The notes beneath the pieces were generated by a model. That model did no database searches. It had not been told where the DNA came from and saw only the letters and a program-made list of their open reading frames with translations. The position numbers and the translations under genes were made by a program. Shown here one piece after another: positions 47,305 through 59,691 of a DNA stretch of 64,000 bases; position 1 is the stretch's first letter, and each line of letters opens with the position of its first letter. The stretch is from Blastomussa wellsi (lineage: Eukaryota; Cnidaria; Anthozoa; Scleractinia; Plerogyridae): NCBI GenBank assembly GCA_947652115.1, contig OX393566.1, positions 17,903,653 through 17,967,652 on the forward strand, read 5' to 3'.

Positions 47305-50300
47305 ATTGGCAGCCAGCTCCTAGATGAAGACTGCTCCCATGGCTGGCAAATCCTGGCAACCCAGCCATGAGCCCCCACGCAGTAAGGGGAACAGGCACCC
47401 GTCACACTGATGGAACAGTGGAAAGAGGGAGGGAAGGGGTGGGAGAAGAACTGCCAGGGCATCGAGCTGCCACGCTACGCCAAGATGGAACGCTAAACGG
47501 AACGCCTCCTGGAATGCTACGCTACAAGCTGAAAGCACATGGCATTGACGCATGCGCATACGTGCTGACACCGCTGACTCCAAGGGAACGCAAGCGCTCT
47601 TTGTTGTTAACTCCATTAAATTGCATTTAATTACATGAAAAATTGCTTTTTCAATGAAACAAAATCTTTTCTCTTTCAATTGTTTCATCAGATATTTAAC
47701 ATTCCACCAGTTATCTCTTAAATTAATCGAAGTTTCTGGCTGCTCATATTTGACAAGCAAATAGTATAAGTATAACCAAAGGTCCCAAAGGCAAGACAGG
47801 CTGGGAGTAGGCGTATACTGTCGCGTATGTAGATGACCATCCTAAAGGCCATTGCTAATACAAATGTTTTCCTGTTTGCCCGATAACGCAAAAAAAGTCT
47901 TGGTTTTTTGTTTCAGAAACATTTTGAATTGTGTTTGCAAAAAATGTTTCCCAGTTTGCTTGAAAAGAGCAACAATGTGTCCTTGATCGTTTGCCATGGC
48001 CTTACACATTGTACATGTTTAAGTGTTCAGTTGTAGATAACACTCTGCACTATCTGAGATTGTCTCACTAGTTCTCCTTTTCTTATCGATCTGCATGGGA
48101 GCCAGTGGGTTAAATTAACTTTTCACGATAATTAGAACGGCTGGTCCAAAAAATTCTTGAATGTAAACGAAAATAACTATGGCAACACGTTCTTCGAAAG
48201 ATCAATTTGGCTTGTCAATGTCAGCATCAGTTCTTCATGTAAAGTGTCATGAGGTGTCTCGTTTTAAAACGCCTTCTTTGGCGACCAAAATTTTTGTAGT
48301 GGTGACCATTTTACAAAAAGGCGACTTCTTAAAAACTTGAGCTTGGAGCCCTGGATTAGACGAAAAACTCAGACCCTCCGGGTGTCTCAAAAACTCAGAC
48401 CCTAAAAACTCAAACATATTTACACTCTTGTCGCAATGGATCTTTGCAAGTCGACGTTTTTACCGGTTGTCAATACAATAGCACAGTCAGAGGCGTCTTG
48501 TGTGTCCACGAACTTGGAGGCGAGAAATTCTCTCAGACTATGAACCTTCTTATCGATACTATTATCGTCGCTGAACGGCACAAAATCAAAACACGCATGC
48601 TCCAGCATAAGAGCACAAGGCTTTCGGCAGAATGCTTTGAATGCTACAACGTTATCGTGATGGAGGTTATGAAGCATTCTAGCCGCTTTAATAAATTCTT
48701 CTTGATTGTCGACACCATCGTCGATTAACTTGTTTGCAACAATTAGTCCATGCGAGCGATGTCTGGCCTTCATGACAACTCCGAACGAACCGTGTCTGAC
48801 GACAACATTTTCCACAGGATCTTCATAGCGATTGCCTTATTGGTAATAAAAGGCAACTTAAAAGCCATGGTTAGACCGGAGTGAGTAAAATCTGAATTAT
48901 TTGATCGCCATGCTTTACCGGAGAACTGAATGCAAATTTACAAAGTGGCGTGAAAACACGTCACTAAAAAGTAAATGATTGACAATGAATAGACCAAGGA
49001 TATAAAGTGTTTTCTTTTTCTGGAGAAAAACAGTAAAAAATGCGTGTGACAAATGGTGCTGCTCTCTGGGGTCTATGTTGTTTAAAATGAAATTCAGGAT
49101 AATTTGCCACGAGAATTTCTCATACAACTTGTACAAGGAACCTCGTCAGGTTAGATCCGGTTGCGAAGCGTGACACTAGACTTTTGTGAAACCATTATGC
49201 AACGCACCTCGTGCGAAACACACTGTGGATAACGATGACGAATCGATACAAACATGCTGGTATCTAACCGCTGCAGACTTTGGCTGTGCTATTGCATCGA
49301 TGAACGGTACAAAAGTCAACTTGCAAAGATCCATTGTGCCAAGAGTGTAAGTATGTTTGAGTTTTTAGGGTCTGAGTTTTGAGACACCCGAAGGGTCTGA
49401 GTTTTCAGGGTCTGAGTTCTGAGTTTTCGAGACAACCATTTCAAACCAGCAAAATCTGTGTCAAATTTGGAATTCAGTTCATGTTTCTATAAGTCAGAGT
49501 TTGGCTAGCCTGCATGCAACCGTCTACTATTTCCTTGAGTGGTGTCTGCAAAACAGTGACACTAATCGTGTTCCAGTATCCTGCTATTCGAGTGTAAATT
49601 TTGCATAACTTATAGTTTGAATTCAAGAGCCAAGATTTTTGCTCAATCAAATCGAATCAATTTTGAGAGCTTAAAGCATTCTTTGCAATAGAAATAAAAC
49701 AGAAAAACCGTACTAGCAAAAACATTGGCAAATTACAGCTTGTGTTCTGCCAAGTGTCAACAAAAACTTCACAGGGTGAACTGAAAGCGCTCATTTGAAA
49801 GAAATGGTGAAGACCTGTGACCTCAGATAAATATTCACTAAACTACAGTCAATCAAATGATTCTAGATTATCGTTTGGCCCTAAAAGTAGAGGATTGTCT
49901 CTAGCTCATCTTAATATTCGTAGTTTGCTACACAAGATGGATCAAGTGAACCTCGTTATGGGCGGTGCAAAGTCGTTTGATATATTCTCATTCTCGGAGA
50001 CTTGGCTAAATGACATGGTGTCCGATGACGAAATTCTTATTCCTCGCCAAGGAAAGACTGGTGGAGGAGTGGCAATTTTTTGTCGTGATTCTATAAATTT
50101 TACTGTTCGCGAAGACCTAAATAATGCAAATGAGCTGTTTGGATTCAAGTGAACCGAAAAAACTGTAAATCTCTTGTTGTTGGTTGTATCTACAGACCAC
50201 CAGATCAAGCTACAGACAATTTTATTGATAACTTCAATGAGTCACTGTCTAAAATTGATTCTGACTTTGACAAGGTCGTGCTTGGAGACTTTAACATTGA

Positions 50301-53300
50301 TTTTTCGGTAGGAAGGAGAAATGCAAATTTGTCTTAGAAGTGAATGCTCAATGGAATTACTGAGCTTCACGATCTCAAGCAAGTCACTGGACACTCACAA
50401 GTCACAAACGCTCAACAAAAAATTACCGAGTCCGATGTTGTAGATCCTGGTTTGAGCGACCATTCTTTAATCTTCTGCGTAATGAAGAGCGGTCGTTATC
50501 AAACTCCACCTAAAACGATCCAATTTCGCTTGTTTAAAAACTACAATAGAGATTCCTTTGTATCTGACCTCCGCCAAGTACCTTGGCATGTGGCTTTAAA
50601 CAACCATGAAGATATTGATGACTGCATTGCTGAAACCCATGCTCCAACAAGAACAAGCTGGGTAAGAGGCTTTCCTATTCCTTGGTTGAACTCTCACATT
50701 ACAGATCTTATGAATAAGCGCGATTACCACCTGAAGAAAGCCAAGGGAAATAAATGCAGTATTCATTGGCGTCTGTACAGGGATCTGAGGAACAAAGTCA
50801 CCCATAGTATCAAGAAAGCTAAATCCGATTATTACACCAACCTAATATCTAACAGTAAATCAAGCGCTAAAGACTTCTGGAGAGCTTTCAAACAAACTCT
50901 ACCCTCGTCTAAATCGTCCTCCATAATTACCAGTCTGTTAGCTGATGGCACCCTTCTCACCTCAGCTCAATCTATTGCCTCGGCTTTTAATTCATTTTTC
51001 GTGAACGTGGGAAAATCTCTTGCGGAAAGGATTCTTCCTGAGCCATACACAGCTAAGGCTATGGTCTGCCATTCTACCTTTTCATTACAACCGATTAGTG
51101 AAGATTTTGTTTCAAGTTCCATCAGTTCATTGAAAACTAATAAGGCTGTTGGTCTTGACAAAATTAGTGCGCGTCTTCTAGAAGATGCTGTGGACGTTAT
51201 TACTCCTTCTTTAACGGCCTTATTTAATTTATCCTTTCAAACAATAACTTTTCCTTCTATATGGAAAACAGCAAAGGTTATCCCCTTGTGTTCCCCTTGC
51301 ATTGCTCAAGGCTCTATACTGGGCCCGCTTCTATTTATAATTTACATGAATCATCTACCTGACGTTTTGCAGTTCTGTCATGTCACTTTATATGCAGATG
51401 ACACTGTTCTTTATCTTGCCTCCAAATCTACTGCGGATTTACAAAGCAAGATTAATGCTGACTTAAGACGTATATGTAAATGGCTTCGGGCTAACCAACT
51501 TACTCTGAATGTTAAGAAATCCAAATTTTTACTTATTGGTAGCAGCTCCCTCTTAAGCAAAGTTGGGTCCATCCTTATTTCTGCTGATGATATCCCTCTT
51601 GATAATGTAGATTCTTATACCTACTTCGGTATCGTTATTAATAACTGGTTTTCCTGGACTGGCCACATCAATTATATTCGTGGTAAGATCAGTAAAAAGT
51701 TAGGCATATTAAATCTTGCCGCCCCCTCAATGCTAGAATTATGTTTTTAATGGTTTCATTTTACCTCTTTTTGACTATGGTGAAATTATTTGGGGAGATC
51801 GCGGAAATGCCTCCTTAATGTCTGAGCTACAAGTGTTACAGAACAAGGCAGCTCGCCTCATTTTAGATTTTCCTGTGCATTCTTCTGCAACTGAGGCGCT
51901 ACTGATACTTGGCTGGAAGCCACTATTACGACGTAGAAAGGAACACCATGCTATTTTTATGTATAAATTAATTAACAACCTTTTTCTGTCACTCTATCAC
52001 TGTCACATTCAATGGTGATTTTCATAGTTACTACACAAGATCAAGAAATGACATTCGTAAATCCAGTGCCACTAGAAGATGGGGTCATTGGTCAGCGGTA
52101 AATTTTAGCGCAGATTTATGGAACGGGTTGGGTTCCTCATTAAGGAATGCTGAATCACTACCTGCTTTTAAACGTGGCCTGTCCAAAGTTATCTTTGATT
52201 CTTAACGACATTCTATATTTGTTAATTACTAATGATTGTATTTATTCTTTTCATTTTTTATATTTTTATTGTTTTGCTAGTCTTTGATGTAATCTAGTGT
52301 TCTTTTGAGGACCCTTCTGTAAACCACTTTGTGACATTGGCATCCTCATTAAAGATTACTACTACCACATGGGGCTGTTTGAGTTGAAGTTCCTCCTAAT
52401 TATACAAAATATAACAAGTACTTGAAAAAAACACGAAGCAAAATAGCTTAAAAACAAATTTAATTTGAGACAAAGGCCAGGGTGTCAATTTGAAGGATGT
52501 TAAAGTCAGCAAATATGCAAATGTGTGAACCCCTTGCAGAAAGACGTGCAAAATAGAAAAATGATTATCGTCTTCAAGGACCGTTCACCAATGAGTGACA
52601 CAAGTTGTTTTGTTAACGGACGGTTCACTAACGTAGTCTCTTTGCTCATGCTTCAATAAAATAAAGAACGAGAACGCTCTGCAATTTAATGTGATCTGGT
52701 AGACATATGCAAATATATATACTGCAACTTACAGATTAAATTCACATCAACATGATATGGTGGCGAAACCATGAAGCAGTACTGTCGTCGCATCATGAAG
52801 CCTTTTGTAGATCTTGCAAACAAGGAATAGAGTTTTTTTCAGTAAACAGAATGTTTACGTGACACAATAGTAACAATTGAATGAAAGTTAACAAGAAAAT
52901 ATGAGGTGTTACAATTTTGTAAACAGCATATCATGTAGACAAAAAATTGTATAGCAAGCGGAGTGCAGTAAAAATGCTGTCATATGTATAGATGATCAAA
53001 TACTGCGATAATATAAACATATTATTTTCCTTTACTAACCTTCATTTTCTGTTGAATATTGGACACCAAACTATTGTTGATCGTCAGAGGTGGCAAAATT
53101 CAGACAGTGAATGCTCATTCTATTTCTGTCATCGTTCACGCTCTTCTTTTCTTCACCTTTTGCTCCTTCTGTGATCATGGCCTAGCCAGATTCTCAGATG
53201 GCCGAGGTCGATGACAGTCCTGCTAATCATGGCCCTGACTGCTTCGAAATTATTTAAAATGTCTTTCACAAAGTCGATATCGATTGATATGGTAAATGTG

Positions 53301-55144
53301 CGGTCAAGACCTTCCTGGTAAGCCTTCCTTCTTCCTGAAGAGATTTTTAACTTACGTATGTATTCATGGCCTAAACATTGTGGTATTAAATATTTTTTCG
53401 GCATTTTCAACAGATCACCAACAGAGATAACTGAAGTAATTTTGGTGGCAACACTTTCTGCTCTCCTGTGGGCTCATTATCAACAAAATTCATGCTTGGC
53501 CACCCTTCCCTCAAATTATTTTATTGTCACCTCCCAGATTCTGGGAGACACATGACCAGACCAAACCAGGGTCTATCCTCTCTCATTTTGGGACAACAGG
53601 AAGATGAGAGACACTGGAACAACACTAGCGCTGCTGTTTCGAAGGCATCACTTTTCCGATTTAGGAAATAGTAAATGGCTGCATGCAGGCTAGGGGTTGG
53701 CTTGCACATATAAAACTTTATTCAAGATGTACATTTTGTGTACTAATGTAAATTTCTTTTGAAAGCTTGTTAGTTTAAGTCCCTCAGAGTGGTTCTATTT
53801 TAATAGTTTTCAGTTATGAGCATTCAATACTTCAACTAATTATCTGATTTTATTTTGCTGTTGTCAACAGGAACAACTTCTGGGTTCATTAGACAACTTT
53901 GAACCTGAAATTCCTGATACTGAAGATGATGAGGTAAGGCTGTGCTTGTAGGAATTTTACCAGACATCTTCAGCCCCAGAATCCAGCACCAAGAACATGG
54001 ATTACTCTGGCCAGTTCTGATTTCTCGCACATGTTCATTTTTGATTGTTAGCCAATCAGCTTTGATCATTAATGACTGGAGGTCCGTGAACTTCAGATTT
54101 TCAAATCTTAACTGTCTACTAAAAAAATTGAAAAGCAGGCTCTACGAATGAGATTGATTCACCTACTACAAAAGAAATGTCTGGAATTCAACCTAAAAAT
54201 TTCTATACTGACGTTAACTTATGACAGCTTGCTGCTTGTTTTTCTCTCCACCTGATCCTATTTTGGGCTGTTTTCTTGGCAGCAACCTTCATCATTGTCT
54301 TGCTGCTCAACTGAGTCACAGAAATTGGTCAGCCCTCTATGTCTGCATGAATCTTCCTCTCCTTTGCCTGCCTTGGGAGTTGCATTTAAGGGCCCTCTAC
54401 AGTATCTTTAGGCCATTGCTAGGGAAAATTTAGTCAGCTGTAACTTGACATAACATTTCTTTTATGTAACTAAATTTAGACAGTACTTGCATGAGTGTAA
54501 GTGCAAGCCTGTTTTCTTTTCTTTAGTACTAATGGAGACTGAGGGCACCGCCAGTTAAGATTTGAAAATCTGCAGTTCATGGGCCTCCAGTCATTAATGC
54601 TCAAAGCTGATTGGCTAACAATCCATAATGAACACGTGTGAGAAATCAGAACTGGGTGCCTTGGCTATGTACCAGTTTGATAGATAGCCAGCGTTAGTAC
54701 TGAATTAGTATGGTCAAGTTAGCTGAGGTCAGTGAAACCAAAAGTGGATTAGGGAGGGCATAGTGAGGATGACAAACTGATGATGGGCAGGGGGGGGGGG
54801 AGGAAAAATGACCCCACTCCCCTCCTTATTTTGGAATATAAGATGGCAACTGTAAAGGTGAAAATTTTAGAAATATATATTATTTTAATTTATCTTTCTA
54901 TGTTCATCAGTCTAATGACAGCTTCTCATTTCTGTTTTAGTGTATTGTGTGCAATAGTGCCAAGGCTATCATACAAACATATCCCTGTAAACATCGAGTT
55001 CTTTGTCGTCGCTGCTTTGTCAGAACTCTGCAGGTGGCTGTGAATGACCTCAATCTTCCCTTGAAATGTGTTGTTTGTCGTACAAGAATTCACACATTGG
55101 ACAGAGATCGGCATGAAGAAAATATGCCAGTTGTAGAATTATAG
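45359..55144 (+). CDS. Small membrane-anchored RING-finger protein, three exons
   Basis: Exons 45359-45541, 53871-53933 and 54941-55144 join in phase 0 to 149 residues. Residues 11-31 (PMIYVVATSAGLYSMYLLYR) form one membrane segment near the N-terminus, followed by a basic, coiled-coil-like stretch (EQRRRRIEKLVELRDKLEQL) and an acidic linker. Exon 3 encodes a complete C3HC4 RING: Cys83, Cys86, Cys98, His100, Cys104, Cys107, Cys125 and Cys128. It is likely a membrane-bound E3 ubiquitin ligase with the RING facing the cytosol (inferred). I do not recognise a named vertebrate orthologue. Intron 1 is 8.3 kb and full of insertions. The ATG is preceded by 'cgcc', and the frame has no earlier in-frame start nearby. 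Possible AATAAA at 55422. Confidence 0.82.
45955..46385 (+). mobile_element. tRNA-derived SINE
   Basis: Starts with a tRNA-like head: box A 'ttagctcagttggtagagcg' and box B 'gggttcaagtccc'. The body ('actcagggtcttaaaataat', 'tctcggataaggacgatga', 'ccgtaggtcccgtctcctgc', 'aaagaacccacgcactcttc', 'gcaaagagtagggcatggag') looks like the deeply conserved SINE domain reported in cnidarians and other animals; that link is from memory. Its 3' end abuts the TTAA MITE at 46398. Confidence 0.75.
46398..46979. mobile_element. Palindromic MITE with perfect TIRs and TTAA ends
   Basis: TTAA-GGGGGGAGAACCCTAAC at the left is exactly inverted at the right (GTTAGGGTTCTCCCCCC-TTAA, ending 46979). The arms continue imperfectly to the centre near 46690, which has CGTCA repeats. 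582 bp without coding capacity. A worn copy is at 16005-16595. Confidence 0.88.
47270..47416. repeat. Dispersed repeat, uninterrupted copy
   Basis: Reverse complement of the two halves found at 12062-12130 and 12768-12836. Confidence 0.6.
48357..49432. mobile_element. Inverted-repeat structure enclosing a protein-kinase fragment
   Basis: Left arm 48357-48500 ('aactcagaccctccgggtgt', 'aactcaaacatatttacact', 'caatggatctttgcaagt') is mirrored by 49285-49432. Both arms read, away from the centre, the final codons of a kinase-like frame (ending LQRSI..RV and a stop) plus its 3' flank. The left copy also keeps the N-lobe. Confidence 0.6.
48420..48842 (-). pseudogene. Protein-kinase-like fragment
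   Basis: The minus strand encodes EDPVENVVVRHGSFGVVMKA, a glycine-rich loop (GSFGVV) as in kinase subdomain I, then LIVANKLID in the place of the VAIK lysine strand, EEFIKAARMLHNLHHDNVVA (helix C and following strand) and LMLEHACFDFVPF (hinge). It then jumps to ASDCAIVLTTGKNVDLQRSI, corresponding to the DFG segment, which is ADFGCAIA in the right arm but lost its DFG here, and a stop. The catalytic loop (HRD) is missing, so it cannot be an active kinase. Source gene unknown. Confidence 0.6.
49800..52366 (+). pseudogene. Non-LTR retrotransposon with endonuclease and reverse transcriptase, disabled
   Basis: Frames at 49817-50152, 50149-50337, 50344-51750 and 51757-52204 make up one damaged polymerase. 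The endonuclease shows LSLAHLNIRSLLHK, FSETWLND, GCIYRPPD and LGDFNIDF, and GLSDHSLIFC. The RT shows WLNSHITDLM, KTNKAVGLDKISARLL, AQGSILGPLLFIIYMNHL and LYADDTVLY. Between AKVIPL and AQGSILG about 70-80 residues of the palm are missing in frame. Several stops and a frameshift near 51750 separate the pieces. The 3' end is 'attaaagattactactacc' at about 52366. It sits in sense orientation in intron 1 of the RING gene. Confidence 0.88.
54011..54655. mobile_element. Foldback MITE in intron 2 of the RING gene
   Basis: Left arm 54011-54118 (CCAGTTCTGATTTCTCGCAC ... 'tttcaaatcttaactg') is mirrored by 54547-54655 ('cagttaagatttgaaaatc' ... 'gagaaatcagaactgg'). The ~430-bp interior is non-coding. Confidence 0.8.
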
Positions 55145-56027
55145 CAACAAGGAATGAAAATATTATGACTGATTCTTGTAATACAGCGTGTGGTGTGATT
55201 GAGGAACAAATGAAGCAGAAAACGTTTTTCTAACGCACTGCTAGGAGTCTGGGTTCAAGTGTATGGTGGGGTAGCTGTGTGAGAATTGATTTCTCAACTC
55301 TTGTTACCTTGTTGTGGGAAATTCAACTTTAAAAAATGGTTGACTTTTCAAATCTATGTGTTTGTTTGTTCTCCATCATAATTCAAAGGCGACAGACCAC
55401 AATCTCAATGTTGGCTCCTGTAATAAATATCTAATTGCCATAACCGTTCATCAGTAGGATGCCTAAAATGCTTGTAATTCCACAATTGGTTTCGGCTCCA
55501 TTAATCATTAGTCATAACCATCCTTTTAATTTTCAATTTGAAAGGAATTTTGTATGTTTGTCAGGTGCAGATCCTGACTGGTTTCCACCATTTCATGGAA
55601 ATTAGTTAGAGTATGAGTATATATATATTTTTAAGTTTCAAGTTTGAAAAAACCTGTTCATTAATATCTTGCCTGAGTGTCCCAAGATACCCAAAAAGGC
55701 CTTTTGAAGTTCAGATCTAATCATTTAATTTGGCACTTGTGGTATCTGAAAATCGAAATGGTTTTCACTGAATGCACCTGAATCCATCTAGGTGACAGCC
55801 TAATGGATGAAGACATTGCCTGTTTTCGTAATGTAATGTTACTGGTGTAGATGATTTTTTGCTAGACTGTGTGCAGCCATGGGATCTCCTTAGGTCGCCA
55901 CCTACTACTGGGGATACTACGAAAATCACCAAACTGTGAAATGCGCCCAAATTTGCCCCATCCACCTTTGTTGACAAATCTCAGAAATTCCTGTGGCTCA
56001 TCCCTGCGTCTCCTTGCCACCACTGTT

Positions 56028-56895
56028 GTTTTTTTTTTATTTCATTTATCCACTTAACAACAAGAATAGAATACGTTTAACATCATAAGTGCAGTGAAAA
56101 GAAGTGGAAAGGGCAAAAAAGTATAGTAAACCAATTATATGCCCTTTAAGTACATTTATTTTAGGATAAAAAGAAAACTAGAGAGGAAAAAGTAGTCGTA
56201 TAGTAAATAAATATATAATTCTGGAATCAATACTGAGCAAAATAAAACTGGTAAAGTACTTTTTTAAATAGTTTTCTAGTTGGCTGGTTGTGTATAGTTG
56301 AGGAATATCATTCCAATCATAGCATCCTAAAATAGTTGGACAAAGATTCTGGATTTAAGTGTTGCAGGGACGCACTTCAGGTAGCATAATTATGTTGCTC
56401 AGATACTAAAGATAGGTGAAGATTCAACGGCTTTAAATCAATTAGATGGTCATAAAATAGTTGACACGTATATAATTTAACAATCTCAGGCAACTGAATG
56501 AGGCTAAGGTTTACATAATGGGAGTAACATGATCACGAAGTGACACATTGTTGATAACTCTAACAACCTTGTTTCGTAGTCTCACCAGCTGTGATAATGG
56601 CTCCTCGTAATTATTACCCCACAGTTCGCAACCATAGGTTAGATAGGAGTATACAAGTGCATAATAGATACTTATCAGAGATTGTGATGTCATGTGTGGT
56701 TTTAATTTAGTGATAATATTTACACTTTTGCTAAGTTTACTACTAATATAATAAATATGCTCCTTCCATGACAATAAGCAATCAATAATGCTCCGTAAAT
56801 ATTTAACACTAAATGACTGTTCTTTGTACTGATCTGCTAATTTGAGAGGGGGATATAAATTATAATTAATTTTTTGCCGTGGTTGAAAAACCAAG
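56028..56895 (-). pseudogene. 5'-truncated LINE fragment
   Basis: The minus strand encodes VKYLRSIIDCLLSWKEHIYY, then LISIYYALVYSYLTYGCELW, the conserved C-terminal region after the RT palm in Jockey/CR1-type elements. After 56511 the frame shifts, and the next piece contains a YNTR-like HNYATRS motif. The tail appears as a T-run at 56028-56038 on the + strand. A different family from the two larger LINE copies in this window. Confidence 0.75.
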
Positions 56896-57561
56896 TATCA
56901 AGTTGAAAAACCAAGTTTCTCGCTCGAACCATGCTGTAAACATGGTCTCGCTTAAAGAGGCTATTAAATATGCGCGTGCTACATCAGGAAACCGGCTAAA
57001 TGGGAAATGAAACGTGCAAAGAACATTTCTTTTTATTTTGAAAATTAACCTGGTGACCTACCTGCATGCAGTTAACATTCAGTGCGCTGATTGAAACAAA
57101 AAAATTTGGGCAAAAACTGTGTTGTGGAATTTCTTGTAATTTATAAAACGCCTTTTTAATATAGCTAAATTTCCACAACACAGATTTTTTGGTAGTGGCT
57201 TGCGAACACAAAAGAAGATCATTCCATCATTCCATCCTCAGAATGAAGGGTGAATTTGTTTTACCTCAGTTTCTCTGATTAACATGTCAAGCTTTCGATG
57301 AAGACTAATGCAGAGAGATCTTTTTGAAATACAAACGAAGCAAACCCAAAATGGATATTTTCTTGACCAATGGCCGATTCCCTCTATGAGACTTCCACGC
57401 AGGGAATCGTGTGCACCAAGTCTCAAAGATGCTGTGTGCTTGATGAATACAACTACCATGATTCCCTGTATGCAAGTCTTGTAGAGGGAATCAGGGATAC
57501 TGAATTGTGCATCCTGTTAACAGTAATCTCATTTCTCCTTGTATTTTACTTTTTCCCTTTA

Positions 57562-59660
57562 CTAGGACTCTTCAGACTTTTGCTTCTTTGTAGGGGATAC
57601 TATAGGTTTATGGCCACCATCACTGCTTGGTCTTTTTTGTGCATCATCACTCCTCTGTGATCCATTTGCCTGCATGCCACCCTCTACATGAACCGTACAG
57701 CTTGGAATATTGCCCAGTGAACAAATGTCTTGATTTCCCTGAGCACAGTTCTGTTCACCTTCCAATGATCCACCATCATCATTTTGTTTATTTTCCACAA
57801 CACAGTCTTTAAGATGTCCCTCCAGCTCATTTTCACTTAGCTCTAAGGAACAACCTTCCAAAGGTTTGACTTGCCTCTTTTCGGCTGCTAAGGAACTACT
57901 CTCCGAGTGTCCCTCCTGGCTCTCACAGATGTTATCTTTTAAATGCCCCCTATTAGCACCCTTCTCTGAATGCTCTTCCTTATTCCCATTGGCCACCTTG
58001 CTTGGAGTGTCCAGACTTCCTGTTTTCGTTACTGAATTGCCTTTATCTACAGTTTTTGTTGACTTTCTTTTTGCTTTTCCACTTTTCTCTGAGTGCGTTT
58101 TCTGAGTTGCTTTAGCAGCAGAATCATCCTGACTTTCTTCCCAAGCTAGGTCCCAGTCTTCATCACCAAACTGAACAGGACTTTTAGATTTCCCAGGAGC
58201 CTGGTAACTAAAAAACCAGGAACCAAACTGTCAAATTTGATTTTAAACTGGTTTGGTTTTTTTACTAAATTTTTGGTGCCCTCTGTCCACCTTAATATAT
58301 TTTAGTTTTTCATGTACACTGGAAATACTACATTACATAACATCATGGGTGACAAATTGCTCTTTAATTTTGGCGCAAAATTTCAGCGTTAATTTGTAAT
58401 TTCACATGTTACAACATTGCTATGGCAATGCTTGGCGTGAAATTTCTTGATACAATAAACAAGTCAAAAACTCACAAGTGCAAGCTTATTTTGTCAGTTA
58501 TGATATTAAAAGGTAATCCAAATTGTATACTCATCAAATTAGTAAATAACTTCACTTGTGTTTTGTCAAAATTCTAATAATTTCTCTTGCCTAAAGACTT
58601 GGGAAATTATAATAATTTTGACAAAACGCGCATGAAATTATTCCCTAATTTCACTCGTCACCTTTTGCTTACCCATACTAATTTTTGAATTGCTTATTGC
58701 GTCGAGTAATTTCGTACCAAACGTTGCTGTGGCAATTTTATAATTTCACATGTGAAATTACAAATCCATGCTGAAATTTCACACCAAAATTAAGGAGTAA
58801 TTTGTCACCCATGATATTATATGATATTTTTGTACCATAAAACAACTGAAAGAAGGCTATTGTTAAATACTTGTGACTTCATGGAGAATAGTCAACTTGA
58901 GCGCAAACTTGAAATGTTCAACATTTTTAGTTGGCTTACCCTGGCTGAACAGCATCCAGCGGAACTTTAGACAGAGTAATACTTATTGATGGAACCTTTC
59001 TTGTCACTTGAAGCCTGTGGGCACAAATTAACACTACTAAGATTTTGGCTGAGTCCAAAATTAACCACACTTTTACTAATTGGTGGTAAATACTTACTTC
59101 TCTAGAGATTCCTCTTTTGGTTCCCATGTATCTTGAATTCTAAGCGAATTACACAGAAGCATGATGATCAGGTCCAGGCATGTATCAATTAGAAATCATA
59201 CAATAGTGTTTCATAAATATTGCTTTCTATTTTTAAGATCAGATCAACAAAGCTTGTGGATATAGTTTCAGTACAAACACCAACAATAAGAAAATTACAA
59301 CGTTTCAATGATGTCGAACAATGTATTTTGTATATTTTTAAATTTAACATTACATTAGTGTCTACTCCAGTTAAGTGCAATGCAGGAAAAGTGTTAGTAT
59401 AAAGCAACTAGGAATATTGCTGTTCCATTTGGATAGGATGCTAGTCTACCACAGGTTATCCAGCAATTTTCTGGTTCCTATTTAAATACCATTGTATGAA
59501 GCGAGATGCTGTAAGATTACAGCATTTTGCTCAAGCCAACAGCACAGTGACGTCAGCCAGACGCAGACCCCAATGTAACCATCAACCTATGCCTCCTGCT
59601 GACATCAGTGTGATAAAAAAAATTTTCAGAACAAAAGTGAGGCAGATACAGATAGTTCCA

Positions 59661-59691
<31 letters not shown>

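Noticed and set aside
53153..53410. 85-codon minus-strand frame (MKMPKKYLIPQCLGHEYIRK...)
   Set aside because: Looks protein-like in composition but has no recognisable motif and no supporting splice partners; kept out for lack of evidence.
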